A stretch of 64,000 nt of DNA from Branchinecta lynchi (Eukaryota; Arthropoda; Branchiopoda; Anostraca; Branchinectidae): NCBI GenBank assembly GCA_023053575.1, contig JAKZAP010000018.1, forward strand, positions 5,208,001 to 5,272,000, written 5' to 3'. Under the pieces are notes generated by a model. That model worked only from the letters and a program-made list of their open reading frames with translations, did not search any database and was not told where the DNA came from. Made by a program: the position numbers and the translations under genes. How positions within the stretch are numbered: position 1 is the stretch's first letter; every line of letters starts with the position of its first letter. Below, piece by piece: positions 47,701-57,629 of this stretch.

Positions 47701-50700
47701 GACACGAACAAACAGTATCCCGATTAAAAAATTTACCGACAAGGCTTTTGTCGATACCAGAAAAAACATGGTTTTTCTTCCGATATTCCGACAAGACTTT
47801 TTAACGAGGATCCCGATTTTACGACAAGGCTTTTTCCGACAATCGGAGCGTAGCATGGTTAGCCTACTCAAATATGGGTCGTTCATGGGTATGGATTGAC
47901 AAATGACCAACAGACAAAATAACTATTACGATATCAGAAACAAAACGAACAATCGGTACCAGAAACGAAAAAAGGAAAAATTAAATTCACGGATTTGCAC
48001 GCACCCTTAGTTTTGCCACTGGTCTTAGTGCAACTGAGTGATTATACTCTGTAGGCTACATACTCCGTGTATACTTCAGCAATGGACAAGAAAATGAAAA
48101 TAATAACAAGTTGGTTTGAACCAACAATTCCAGAAATGAAAGTAGCTGAAGTAAAGAAAGAAAACAAGAAAGTACAAAGAAAGAAAAAACTAGCCTAAAA
48201 ATAGACCAAACACGAACAGGGGGGTAAGTGGGTGGGGTGGGACGGAATGGGGCAGCTGCCCGATGAAAAATCCTTTTACTGTGTAGTTGTATGGTAGTTG
48301 TACGGAAAAGTTACGTGTATCCGATAGCATCCAACGTTACTGCAGTAGCATCCGGTTTGCTGGTAGTAGCATGCAGTGGCAACAGTTACTACTGCATGCT
48401 ACTTTTTCGTACAACTCCATGCGACTAATTTTCGAAAATTTTCCATCGGGTGGGCAGTGGTCAATATCTTCGCAAAAGGGTTGGCCGGTAAAACAAACAA
48501 GAGCTGATATCGCATATGGCACTTGTAAGAACAGTTAGCATGTGTGTCAGATATGGTTTGCAGGATCTCTCTCCCGATATTCATTTCATCAGAAAATGGG
48601 CTTGATCTAGTAACTCTGCAATGGTTATACCACTCAAAGACAACTGTTTCTTCCTCCAAACGATGATCGGATCGGGGGAGGCACTATTTTTAAGCCAATC
48701 TGATTGAGTCCCTAACATGCCTGCTAAATTTTACGGTCATAGCACATCTGGAAGTACCCTAACTCGTCATCATCGGAACAGTGGCAAACCCCCTCCAAAT
48801 CCTCCCCCTGTGACACGATCCAGTCCGGTTTCGGCAATAATGTATCTACGGCTTATGCTTGTTCTTCCCTCCAAGTCCCATCCCGATCTCTCGACTCTAA
48901 GCGTTTCATGAGATCTGGGGGACCCCCCTCCAGCTCCCCCCCCTCCCCCAAGTTATTGGATACGTTCCAGACTTGAAACTGATCATTTGAGACACTTGTT
49001 CTTGACACTTGACAAGTTTCATGCACGTCTGATCACCCGTTCCAAAGTTATGCATGTCACTAGAATCCGGATTCCCCATCCTTCCACTCCTCCCGACTCC
49101 CGGATCGGGAAAGGAACTATTTTCAAGTCGACCTGGGAGAGTACCTAATATGTCTGTCAAGTTTCATGGTTCTAGTACATCGGGAAATACCCTAACTCGT
49201 GATCACCGTAAATCCGGGAAAACCCCCTCTACTGTGACAAGATCCGGTATTGTTTTGTTAATAAAGTATCTGGGGTTAACGCTTGTTATTCCCTTCAAGT
49301 TCCATCCCGATCCCTCGACCCTAAGTATTTCACGAGATTTCCGGTCCCCTCCTCTACCCCCTCCCCCAAGTTTTCGGATTCGGTCCAGAATTTGAAATTG
49401 AAGATCTGAGATACTTGTTCTTCATAATTGACAAGTTTCATGCATGTCCGATTGTCCGTTCCAAAGTGATGCATGTTACTAGTTTCCGGATTTCCCATCC
49501 CTCCACTCCCCCGGCGATGGTCGGATCGGGGAAGTAATTATTTCCAAGTTATTCTGGTCGGCCTGATATGCCTGCCAAATTTTTGTTGTCCTAGCCATCC
49601 TAGCTTATGTGGAAGCGTTTCACGAGACCCCGGTAAATCCCTCCCCCCCCCCAGTTATCGGATCTGGTCCGGATTTAAAACTGAGCATCTGAAGCCCTTG
49701 TTCTTGACATATGTCAAGTTTCATGCATCTCCGATTACCCGATCTAAAGCTATACATGTTACAAGTTTCCGGATTTCCAATCCCTCTACTCCGAAGCACT
49801 TGTTCTTGACGCATCTCGATCCTTAAACTGTAAATGTTCCCAAATTCGGATCTCCAGACGTGTTCGAATGGCGCTTCGCGCTAGTGTGTTGGGCTTACAT
49901 GTCAGAGGTCGTTGGATCAATACCGCATCTAGACGTTTTGCTTTTTGCTCCCCTTGTTCCTAGTTTCGGGACTCCTGGATCCGGAGAAAGTCGGATCGGG
50001 GAAGTGATTATTTGTAAGTTAATCTGGCCGGGTTCCTGATACGCCTGCCAAGTTTCATCGTCCTAGCTTATGCAGAAGTGCCCGAACTAGCAAAACCAGG
50101 ACAGACCGACAGAACGACAGAATGACATACAGACAGATCGACAAAAATTACGATCGCTATATAGCACTTGAGTATGCTCAAGTGCCGTAAAAATGTCAGA
50201 AACACGGTATAACGGCGAGGAAACCATATGGAGCTACTTCGAAATATTCAGACGGAACCCAGACCACTGGCCAAAACGTTAGTGCGGAGTTCAACACTGA
50301 GGAACGGATGACACCCCTTAGGGCTGAAGTGGGGCAAAAAGCAAAAAAAAAAAAAAAACACCTTCCCAAGTCGACTGAACAATGCATATGATTGTACTTA
50401 CAATAATACAGGTAAGTCTTCCACCAATGCGTGCTCCTCCAGTATTATACATCCGTTGTCTTGTTTCACCCGTTGAAACACAACCAACTGATAAAATTAT
50501 GAGACTTAAAACAGCCATAGTCCCACCAGCGATGACGAACACAAGCTGTATTATGCCAATCCTGAAAGAATAGACTGGCGTGAAAATTAGGTCAGATTTT
50601 GCCAAGGTAGTCTGTTTGTTTTTTGTTTTTTTACTAGCACGGTCGAGCAAATATGATTTGTAGTTCTTCTGATTGACCTGGGGGTGAAGAATACAGTCCA

Positions 50701-53700
50701 TACTAGGGTTATTTTGAAGCAGCTAATTTCAGTGCTATGTAAACAAACCTGAAGACCATCAACACAGTTTACAGAAATGCGTTTTATGAACAGCATTAAA
50801 ACAAACAAACAACAAGAGCTGGAAGCTCATATGGAGAGTCAGATGGAAGCGATGGTCAAAAGTATTTTTTTCACTTTTCGTTTAAGATGCACCAAACTTG
50901 CAAGGCTGGGTCAGAGGATGGAAGTAATAGTCAATTTTTTTTTTCACTTTTCGGTTAACATGCGCACTTTAAGGGCGGTAAACATTAATTTCTAAGCAAA
51001 ACCTTTGAGTGAAAAAGAATCGTGTGCTCATGGCGATCGTGAAAAAGCACTTTGCGGTTAAGATGAGTTCTTTAAGGGATGGTCGGATCGGAGAAGTAAC
51101 GATGTCTAACCCAATGATGTCAAGTTTCTAATGCTCCAGCAGATCGTCCTAGCACATCTGGAAGTACCTTAACTCACGATCACCGGAATTTCGGACAACC
51201 CCATACAGCTCCCACCGCTCGGTACCCGAATTCGGTCTGATTCTGTCACCGATGCACCTAGAATTTGTGCCTGTACTACAGATTACAGATTACAGATTCA
51301 GATATTTTTTACTTCACCAAAAACTTTCACCATTGTACAAAAAAACTCAACAACCACATAAAAGACAAAAGTCCTGCGGGTGGCTGTATCTTCTAACCAC
51401 CTTTTAACTTGAAATTATTCAATAAATAATGACATAAAAACTAACCTAATGTATTTTCAAAGAAAGAAAAGAAAAAAGAGGTAAAGAAAGAGAGAGAGAA
51501 AAAAAAGAATATAGGAAATAAAAATGATTTCCTCGTCACACCCTACCCACCACCCCCCCTCTCACCTCCCCCCACCCCACCTCTTCACTCTCCGCCTCCC
51601 TACACCCCCTTCCAACAACCCCCAAAATTCAACCACCTTTTTCAATTACCTTTTTCAATTAAAAATTTCTTCAGCTTTCTTTTAAACAAAATTAAGTTAC
51701 CGGCCGCTCTAATACTATCCGGGAGACCATTCCACGCTGAAACAGCGATGTTTCTAATAGCGAAACCTGACCTCGTTGAGTGTCGGATTTCGTGAACCAG
51801 ATGGTCACCATTTCTGGTAGCATATTCATGGTAAAAAGAATTCTGGGAAAATGTATTCCAGAAGTACTCAGGGGACAACTTATTTAAACACTGAAATACA
51901 AAAACTGATAGCTGGTAGTCACGCTGTTGTCCAACATTCAGAACACCAAGCTTTTTATAACAAGCAACAGTATTTTCACACTGGTGCAGTTCACCGAGCA
52001 CTCTCATTGCTTTGTTTTGCACTATTTGTATCCTTTTGTAATTACTTATGAAGTTACTGGCCCATACCGAGCACCCGTACCCAATATATGGTTCAAGAAT
52101 TGAGCTATATATAAGCTTCAGGGTTGACACTGGAAATGTATGTTTCAGCAGGGGCGTCACGACTGGGGGGGGGGAGGGGGGGGGACGCCCCCCCCCCCCA
52201 ATGCCGTCGGCCAGTCGGTAAAAATAACCGAGTCGGTGCGAAGCGCCGCGATTTTTCGTCTAAACAGTTGATTTTTTTCACCGGCGATAGTCGGTTTTTC
52301 TGAAAATTGGTCGATTTTTCGTCAAAATAGTCGGTTTTTATGAAAATAAGTAGATGTTTCTGAAAATCAGTCGATTTTTTTTCAATAATGTCATTTTTAT
52401 TGTTGAAAACAGTCGTTTTTTCTGCAGAAAAAGTCGGTAAAGTTTTCAGCCAGTCGGTAAATTCCTCGTCCCCCCCCCCCAAACATTTTGGCTAGTAACG
52501 CCTCTGTGTTTCAGTTTTCGGATTATCCCTAGACCTCTAGAAGCTTTCGCTGATATTATTTCACTGTGTTTCTTCCAGCTAAGATTGCAGTCGATATGGA
52601 ATCCCAGGTAACGGAGGTTGTAAACTTGTTGGATAACTTCAGATCCATATACAACTGCAGAATCCATTGCAGATAGAGACCCAGTTCTGCTAAAAATTAG
52701 GAAGCTGGTCTTCTTTGCGTTGACAGCAAGGCAACTCACACTCACGAAGACACGGAGACACTCAAGTGCACGATTTGCTTTTTCCACAGCTTCATGAACT
52801 GACTTGGCAAAAACAGTAATAGCTGTATCGTCAGCAAAAGAAGTTATTACACCATCACTTATATAATACCGTAAGGTATCCACATAAATTAGAAATAGAA
52901 GGGGTCCTAAAACGGAACCCTGCGGCACACCACAAGTGACGGGCATCACGGCACTGACAATATCTTTGTGAACAACACTTATAGACCGTCCGTGAAGGTA
53001 AGATTGAAACCAATTTAAAGCATTATCTTTAATACCTAGACTTTTTAACCGCTTTAAAAGTATGCTGAAATCTACCGTATCGAAAGCTTTCTTTAAATCA
53101 ATAAATACTGTTAGAGGGATAGACTTTCTTTCAAATCCATCATTTAAATTATCTAGAAGGTGATGAATCGCATGCAACGTTGAGTGGCGCTTTCTAAAAC
53201 CAAACTGATTATCACTAATAAAACCAAAAGAATCTAAATAAGAGTAAACTTGAGCATAAATTACTTTTTCAAAAATTTTAGAAAATAAAGGTAAAATTGA
53301 GATCGGTCTATAGTTTGATAACTCATTTTTGTCACCTCCTTTGTGCAGCACAATCACTTTAGCTTGCTTTAATGCATGCGGAAAGCCACCTTTCGTAATC
53401 GATAGGTTCACTAGATATAGGAGAACTGGCAGGAGGTAAGCACTAATTCGACTTTATCGACTTGACAGCTTTACTAATGTCATCCATATTACACTGTACA
53501 AAATTAAATGACAAAGATTCACCACGGTTGTCAGGGAATTCCTGATCCATGAACTGTTCACTGTTTTTTCTTGCTTCACTAGATATATCACTACCGATTT
53601 TAGAGAAGTACTTGCAAAATTCATTGGTAATATCCTTGTCATTGCTGATAGTCAGATTATCAACTTCCACCTTTTCTGGGAAGTTAGAGGATTTACCAGT

Positions 53701-56700
53701 ACCGAGCACGTTCTTTATCGTTTGCCACGTACCTTTCATATCCCCTTTCTGTTGTTCGAATTTATCAGAATAATACTGTTTCATTGCCGTTCTGCGAACA
53801 GAATTTACTTTATTTCGAACCTTCCGAAACGCATCCCAGCTATCATCCGACTCACAGTTCAGGTGTGCTTTAAAAAGGTCATCTCTCACTTGCATCAGTT
53901 CGATAATTTCATCATTAATCCATGGCTTACGGGGGGCTCTCTTACTTTTCCCGGTCTCAAGGACTTCCCACCAAGTTTCACCCTGATCGCTCAACTCTAT
54001 GCGTGTCACAAGATTTCCGGTTCTCACCTCCGCCACCGCCCCCAGTTCATCGGACCAGGTCCTGTATTGAAATGGGACATCTGAGACATGAAGTCTTTCA
54101 AGATATCAAGTTTCATTAAGATCTGAAAACCCGTTCGAAAGTTATACATGCCACTAATTTCCGGATTCCGCCGGGTCCCCCTCCCCCCACGATGGTCGGA
54201 TCGGACAAATGACTGTTTCCAAGTTAATCTGGCCGGGTCCCTGATATGCCTGCCAAGTTTTGTTGTCCTAGTCCACCTGGAAGTACATTACCTACGGATC
54301 GCCGGAATTCCGGAACCACCCTCCAACTCCCCCCATAGTGTCCGATCCGGTCCAGTTCTGTCAGTGATGTATCTGGAGCCCCGATCGCTCCACTCTGAGA
54401 GTTTCATACAATTTCCGATCCCCCTCCGCCTCCCCCCCCGTCAATTTTGTCCTCAACATCATCGAATAAAAGTTCAAAAATAAAGCTCTCGAGGACTTTA
54501 GATAAAACAGGTGTCTTGGAAATCGGACGTAGATCAGACACAGATAGTGCTTTCTTCTGTTTGGGTATAGGTGTAATGAATGCGTTCTTGAAACAATCTG
54601 GAAATACACCGTCGACAAAACACTGATTAAAGCAAGCAGTCAGCACAGGTTTTATATCCACAGCACACTCAACAATAAGGGAAACTTGAATTTCTTCGGG
54701 GTAACCACTTTTTAATGTGTCAAGCTTTTTTAGCTTTTCGAAGACTGCTTGGGGCTGAATGATTGGGATTTCAGACACTTCAGGCAAATCAGGCAACGAA
54801 TCAAGAGGTGGGTGCAACCGACAAATTGCAGCAAATGATCGTTTATTTGATCAGCTGACAATAAATTACCCGACTCATCATAAACTGTCAGCGGCTTCTG
54901 CTCACGGCCCATTATTTCTTGGACTCTTTTGTGGAACTTGCGCGGATCCGATGACATGAACTTAGCTACGCACCTTTCTCCGTACTCTTTGCGCGCTTTG
55001 CGGGTTGCACTCACAATCCTGTTCTGAAGCCGTCTTGCATCACTCTTCATGCCCCAGTCCCAGAAACTTTCACGAACTATCATCGACTCTTTCATCTCTT
55101 TGGACACCCATGGTTTGTCTTGTGGTTTACACACAATAGACTTTTCCGGGAATAACTCGGTATACTTCTTGTAGAGTTCAGAAGTAAATGAAGACACCTT
55201 TTGGTTGACATCACTCAGATTCAGGACGTCGCTCTAGTTCTTACGCTGTAACCTGTCCTTGAAACAGGCAACTCGCTCGGACGTAAAAGGACGATAACCT
55301 TCTTGTCTCTGATTAGCACTGTGTTAACCGGTTTCCAGACTGAAGTATCATGGTCACTCATGCCTACGGCGGGTAGAACAGATGGAGGTTCGTAGAACTG
55401 AGATATGTTTGTAAATATACGATCAAGCGTTTTCTCCCCACGCGTTTTCACATTTACGACCTGCTTAAGTGACAAGGACTCGGCAATCCACGAAGGTTTA
55501 AGTCACCCAGTAAGACAATTCCTGCACAAGGGTGCAGGGATCTGATAGAATCCGCGCATAACTGCAAGTAAGTCACAGGCTCCTTACGGTACGGCCCCCG
55601 AGGTGGATAATATAGTACGCAAAATATCAGTGATGTAGCGTCTTTTGGTAGAAACTTTGGTCTTGTCCAAACCCATAACGCCTCAAATTCTGGGTTTCTG
55701 GGAACTTCGGATCAAGAATGTGGCTTTGAGTTGAGGAATGGCAGTAGAGACCGACTCCCGCACCATGACTTACGGGAAGTCCTTCCTTATCAAGTCTGGG
55801 TTGCAAGTAAACATCATAGCCAGAAATCGCCGACGTAGGTCTCAGACCAGGTCTCAGTTAGGCATGCAACTTCAGCTGAGCTGTGTTTAAGGCTCAATTC
55901 AAGTTCCTCAAGCTTATTTGACAAGGAGCGCAGGTTGGCAAGGAGAATCTTTGGAAAAGAAAAAATGTCTTTGATGCTCCCGGATTCTGACTCTGAAACC
56001 TCATCAGTCCGGAAACCCCATCAGTCCGGCGGGGTCCTGGAAAAGCGGTAGGAACCTGTTGGTTGTTGGAACGCAATAGCTGGGCATCAGGGGTACTGAA
56101 TGGAGACCGGGTAGGAGGCTTCGCATTCTGTAATCGTGCTCCAAATGTGGCTAGAAGGGAGGAATGTGGGCCATGACGTGCGTCTGGGAATAGGGGGAGA
56201 TGGCACAGGAACTGTGGGAGGCGGCGCCACGGGGGGCACTGATGGAGCAAGCGGCTGGACGAAAGTGACGCCTTGCTGCAACTTGACGACCCACTCGGAT
56301 CGGCGGCAGCGGCGGAATCATCAACTGCATTAGCGGTACCGGGGACTTGGTTCGCCTGTATTTTGCTACGTTTCGCCGCATATTTCCCTTGCCCCGCACG
56401 GATCCGTTTTTTGAAAGCTCACTTCGCATGGTGCACTTCGCAAAATTCGTTCCGGTCTGTTATAATTGCGAACAGGAAAGCGATAGGAACATGCGGATCG
56501 CTCGTCCCGGGATTCTTTTACGATACTGTCAACCCGACTCAAATCGTTTGTCTCCATATTCGACGCCTTGCTGCAACTTGACGACCCACTGGCATCGGCG
56601 GCGGTGGAATCATCAACTGCATTAGCGGTACCGGGGCCTTGGTTCGCTTGTATTTTGCGTTTCGCCGCATATTTCCCTTGCCCCGCGCGGATCCGTTTTT

Positions 56701-57557
56701 GGATGCTCACTATCAATGTAATCCGTTTGTACTTGTTTAGTGATAGCGACAAGCTAAAAGCTTAACGCCTAATGTAATGACGAAAATCAAACTTCTGAAC
56801 TAACTTACGGTTGACACGAACGATGGAGATACATTACAAGTTTACAGTGATTAAAGTAGGGTGTCTTCAAAACTTCAATCTCTTTTTTTCACAGAATGTG
56901 GCACACACCAGAACAGTAGGCTACAGATGTAGGGCGCGCAAAATGGACTACAGATTAACCCAGCGTCTGGCCATCGGTAATCTAGTGTCTGACAAAGTCT
57001 GGGCTATCATTGTTCCCCCCTGATGCTCCGAAAAATAGCAGGACAAGACAGCAAAAGAAACTAGTGCCTGTCAGAGGACGAACTTCAAGGTTCATGAACT
57101 CGTTTGTGACCTTTTTTTACAGAGATTTTTAACAAAGTGAATAATTATTAGTGTAATATATTTATTTTATTACTTTACAACCAGCGTAGTTTAGCATCTT
57201 CTGACGAAGAAAGCTATGAAGTTGGTTTGTCAATAAACGATTTAATTTGATTTGATATCCTACCTAAAAACGAAGCAATTCGGATAGACTGCCCTTGCTT
57301 GCATCAATTATTACTGTCATTAATTTATGTCGATGCAAGATGGACCTACAATAAGAAAATAAGAGTAAAAAATTATGTAAACTAAACTAGTTTGCACACT
57401 TACCATTCAACCTGAACATGAAAAACTTCCTGGAATATCAATCTGCAAAGAGCTGCACCCCGGAACATTGTGCCACTGAAAATTGACACGCCAACGATAC
57501 AGAGCAGAGTGGCAATACATGTCGCATATGGTATTCTTGTCAAACAATTTTGGCAGC
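35657..57557 (-). CDS. M6: M6 / myelin-PLP family proteolipid gene, coding span (first exon not found)
   Basis: It encodes a four-transmembrane tetraspan proteolipid of the PLP/DM20/M6 family, which acts in the plasma membrane and in neurons and glia of other animals. Five exons (57557-57404, 50561-50402, 42615-42465, 40541-40393, 35788-35657) join in frame through canonical sites to give 247 residues plus a split first codon and a TAA stop. Order of parts: N-terminal Cys pair (CQNC, palmitoylation candidates), TM1, short loop, TM2, basic cytosolic loop (RQRMYNTGGARIGGR), TM3, Cys-rich extracellular loop with an N-glycosylation sequon (NGT), TM4, and a charged cytosolic tail. The wording resembles arthropod M6 (VPYAT-like start of TM1, CIDF, LFCKDYVE, MFILAT, HYLMC). 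In PLP genes the first exon codes for only one or a few residues, so its absence from a sequence scan is expected; it lies above 57557 or outside the window. Confidence 0.94.
35916..36100 (+). mobile_element. hAT-like left end (same family as 59569-63504)
   Basis: It begins CAGGGGCGTCCCGAG, then a G-run and GGGGGCGCAGCGCCCCC, then GGCATTCGGTCAAACTTTCC and GGGCATCGCGGCG. The same order is seen inverted at 63504-63380. The right end is not recognised. It starts about 127 bp upstream of the last M6 exon. Confidence 0.65.
36740..37120 (+). mobile_element. LINE 3' end with zinc-knuckle motif
   Basis: The plus strand reads RCVCPLCGEVGDGLDHFLNS then C, a C-x2-C-x8-H-x4-C pattern found at the C-terminus of many LINE polyproteins. 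A 3'UTR follows with GTGTATATGGCC...GGCTTTTAAATACA and a (TA)n tract. The fragment at 40558 shares both the motif and this 3' end. Confidence 0.7.
37300..38390. other. M6 intron, nothing recognisable
   Basis: Includes a C-run and A-run near 37541. No exon or element ends are seen. Confidence 0.4.
38440..38650 (+). repeat. Two tandem hammerhead-like repeat units, about 111 bp apart
   Basis: Unit 1 has GAGCCTGAAGAAGACCCTTG..GCCGACATATCGCC; unit 2 has CCTGAGGAGGAACC..GCCGAAACATAGCC. Both are followed by AAT(A/G)AATCTCAGCTGAC. The arrangement CTGA(A/G)GA, hairpin, GA(A/C)A matches a hammerhead core and its dimeric layout in Penelope-like elements. Confidence 0.5.
38930..39290 (-). mobile_element. 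Family 2 element fragment
   Basis: CAAAGGTTTCGATAGGATCC, AACATTTGATTCAAACGATT and GTCATGTCTTCGCC match the right end of family 2 inverted. Array-like modules follow (CCATTTCTCCAGGAAGAAAA, AATGAATATCTTATTAGCTT). It is truncated near 39290. Confidence 0.7.
39718..39944. mobile_element. Small MITE with AGTTGTACGAAAAA terminus, copy 1
   Basis: The left end AGTTGTACGAAAAATG and right end CATGCTACTTTTTCGTA enclose repeated TAGTAGCATCCAGT modules. The copy at 48296-48416 is shorter and has better ends. Confidence 0.6.
40250..40384 (+). mobile_element. Retroelement 3' end touching an M6 splice donor
   Basis: The plus strand ends GATTTGAATAAACTGATTGA plus TTGAT, a tail of the type seen at 1727 and 19051. 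The M6 donor on the opposite strand starts at 40392, so the tail ends about 8 bp from it. Confidence 0.5.
40393..40541 (-). CDS. M6: M6 coding exon with extracellular loop and TM4
   Basis: A 149-nt exon begins after TTCCTTTTTAG and ends CTG|GTAAGTT. It encodes FIFPNGTRIEDMQVCGPEEI, then KLFCKDYVENGEVMFILATG and a hydrophobic end. Two Cys for loop disulphides and one NGT sequon are visible. Retroelement sequence starts within a few bases of both splice sites. Confidence 0.94.
40555..40885 (+). mobile_element. LINE 3' end with zinc-knuckle motif
   Basis: The plus strand reads SPCSLCGEGDDDLAHLVARC, the same C-x2-C..H-x4-C pattern as at 36740, then a 3'UTR with TTTGTATATGGCC...AAGGCTTTAAATACA and an ATT tail. 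It begins within about 15-50 bp of the acceptor of the opposite-strand M6 exon. Confidence 0.75.
41000..42464. other. M6 intron, nothing recognisable
   Basis: Only A/T-rich sequence without element ends is seen. Short open frames here have no domain and no splice partners. Confidence 0.4.
42465..42615 (-). CDS. M6: M6 coding exon with TM3
   Basis: A 151-nt exon begins after TTTCTTTGCAG and ends CTT G|GTGAGTA (phase 1). It encodes the hydrophobic span MVLAYILSLVWLGILVFLTV ending FWWGMCSN, then a short polar loop and CIDFSQL. The CSN...CIDF motif marks the start of the large extracellular loop in arthropod M6. Confidence 0.94.
43253..46065 (+). mobile_element. Family 1 tandem-repeat element, copy 2 (about 2.8 kb)
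   Basis: It starts ACAAGAGCTACGAGCTCATA and ends GACAGACGGATAGAAACTGC, with the terminal hairpin lost. The order of unit variants follows copy 1 at 11047 (for example ACTCGGAAACATAAATGTCG at 43780 and 11585), so both derive from one long master. Anchor TTTCATCCCGAT-like motifs lie near 44231, 44783, 45325 and 45749. Non-coding; in the 7.8-kb M6 intron. Confidence 0.8.
46214..46480 (-). mobile_element. Retroelement 3' tail
   Basis: The plus strand reads GATATGATATGATATATTTG (an inverted tail repeat) and then a long A-run at about 46269. The remainder has no recognisable coding part. Confidence 0.35.
47198..47411. mobile_element. Hammerhead-like repeat with inverted ends
   Basis: Both ends carry the GTCAGC(T)AC..AGAGCTATATTTCGG segment inverted to each other. 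On the plus strand CTGAAGG at 47324 is followed by a perfect 7-bp hairpin (GACCCTT 47337-47343, AAGGGTC 47350-47356) and GAAA. The minus strand has a second such core near 47275-47235. Confidence 0.6.
47480..47860 (+). repeat. Irregular repeats of CGACAAGGCTTTT modules
   Basis: Variants of CCGACAA(A/G)(A/G)CTTT occur at least five times with TCCCGATT and ACCAGAAA modules between them. Spacing is irregular. Probably the interior of a mobile element whose ends were not recognised. Confidence 0.45.
48296..48416. mobile_element. Small MITE with AGTTGTACG termini, copy 2
   Basis: It begins AGTTGTACGGAAAAGTTA and ends TACTTTTTCGTACAACT. It is 121 bp and contains GTAGCATCCGGT and GCATGCAGT modules that can fold on themselves. 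Confidence 0.75.
48497..50190 (+). mobile_element. Family 1 element, copy 3 with complete terminal hairpin
   Basis: It starts ACAAGAGCTGATATCGCATA and ends ACGATCGCTATATAGCACTT, with hairpin GCACTTGAG/CTCAAGTGC and then CGTAAAA. Array units are more diverged than in copies 1 and 2 (CCCGATCTCTCGACTCTAAG, GATGATCGGATCGGGG). It lies between M6 exons. Confidence 0.75.
50402..50561 (-). CDS. M6: M6 coding exon with TM2 and cytosolic loop
   Basis: A 160-nt exon begins after TTCTTTCAG and ends ATT|GTAAGTA. It encodes TM2 (IGIIQLVFVIAGG through LSVGCVSTG), then the conserved cytosolic loop TRQRMYNTGGARIGGRLTC leading into TM3. The GC(L/V)xTGxTR and RxGGR patterns are M6 hallmarks. Confidence 0.94.
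51279..53962 (-). mobile_element. LINE 1: 5'-truncated LINE with reverse transcriptase, split by hAT MITE
   Basis: On the minus strand it encodes the segment before the RT (53443-54036; KPWINDEIIELMQVRDDLFK), then RT with NYRPISILPLFSKIFEKVIY, motif A IDLKKAFDTVDFS, GVPQGSVLGPLLFLIY and catalytic FADD (52515-53411), then the C-terminal domain (51642-52140; YSSILEPYIGYGCSVW..AWNGLPDSIRAA). A 3'UTR and a tail of TAATCTG repeats end it at 51279. The motifs fit the Jockey/CR1/L2 group. Damage: a one-base frameshift near 53445 separates the first part from the RT, and an hAT MITE splits the ORF at 52149. The endonuclease is missing through 5' truncation. Confidence 0.9.
52149..52506. mobile_element. 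hAT MITE inserted in LINE 1, perfect 8-bp target duplication
   Basis: It begins CAGGGGCGTCACGAC and ends GCTAGTAACGCCTCTG, flanked by TGTTTCAG on both sides (52141-52148, 52507-52514). The LINE reading frame is in register across the two duplicated sites, so this is a clean insertion. The interior has long G/C runs near both ends, GCGAAGCGCCGCG, and an array of AGTCG(G/A)TTTTT(C/T)TGAAAAT modules. Confidence 0.95.
54443..56760 (-). mobile_element. LINE 2: ORF1, endonuclease and start of RT
   Basis: Minus strand, in order: an ORF1-like region (56760-55894, Ser/Ala/Pro-rich, starting MSLSLNKYKR); an APE endonuclease with LLANLRSLSNKLEELELSLK..ACLTETW (about 55930-55845), GYDVYLQPRLDKEG..GAGVGLYC and the SDHD motif near 55360; a linker (55197-54805); and the beginning of RT (ACFNQCFVDGVFPDCFKNAF..DLRPISKTPVLSKVLE, to 54443). 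Several frameshifts break it, and the catalytic RT and 3' end are absent. It is distinct from LINE 1. The 5' part carries a 296-bp tandem duplication (see repeat at 56271). Confidence 0.85.
56271..56712. repeat. Direct duplication inside LINE 2 ORF1 region, 296-bp period
   Basis: CCTTGCTGCAACTTGACGAC and about 145 following bases (GAATCATCAACTGCATTAGC, CGCCGCATATTTCCCTTGCC, GGATCCGTTTTT) occur from 56271 and again from 56567. The coding frame is intact in the upstream (higher) copy and shifted in the other. Confidence 0.85.
57000..57260 (+). mobile_element. Retroelement 3' end
   Basis: Non-coding sequence ends in AATAAACGATTTAATTTGAT then TTGAT at 57230-57256, the usual tail form in this window but on the plus strand. 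No coding part is recognised upstream. Confidence 0.45.
57404..57557 (-). CDS. M6: M6 coding exon with TM1 (second coding exon)
   Basis: A 154-nt exon begins after TTTTCCTCAG and ends TG|GTAAGTG. It encodes CQNCLTRIPYATCIATLLC, the rest of TM1, then FSGTMFRGAALCRLIFQEVF. The incoming codon is split (xGC, Ser or Gly), consistent with a tiny first exon. The outgoing Trp codon is completed by the first base of the next exon. Confidence 0.93.
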
Positions 57558-57629
57558 CTGAGGAAAAGAATAAGAACTGAGAAACACAAAACGATAGGAT
57601 CTCTCTTTTCCTAAGCCATGTCTTCTGGA

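Larger units (their letters stand above)
50812..54442 (+). mobile_element. Family 1 element, copy 4, split by a LINE and cut at its right end
   Basis: The left part 50812-51278 starts ACAAGAGCTGGAAGCTCATA. The right part 53963-54442 resumes at the next base of the family 1 unit (CCCACCAAGTTTCACCCTGA). The joined flanks read as one unit, so the LINE between them is an insertion. No terminal hairpin is present; the copy ends against LINE 2 near 54442. Confidence 0.75.
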
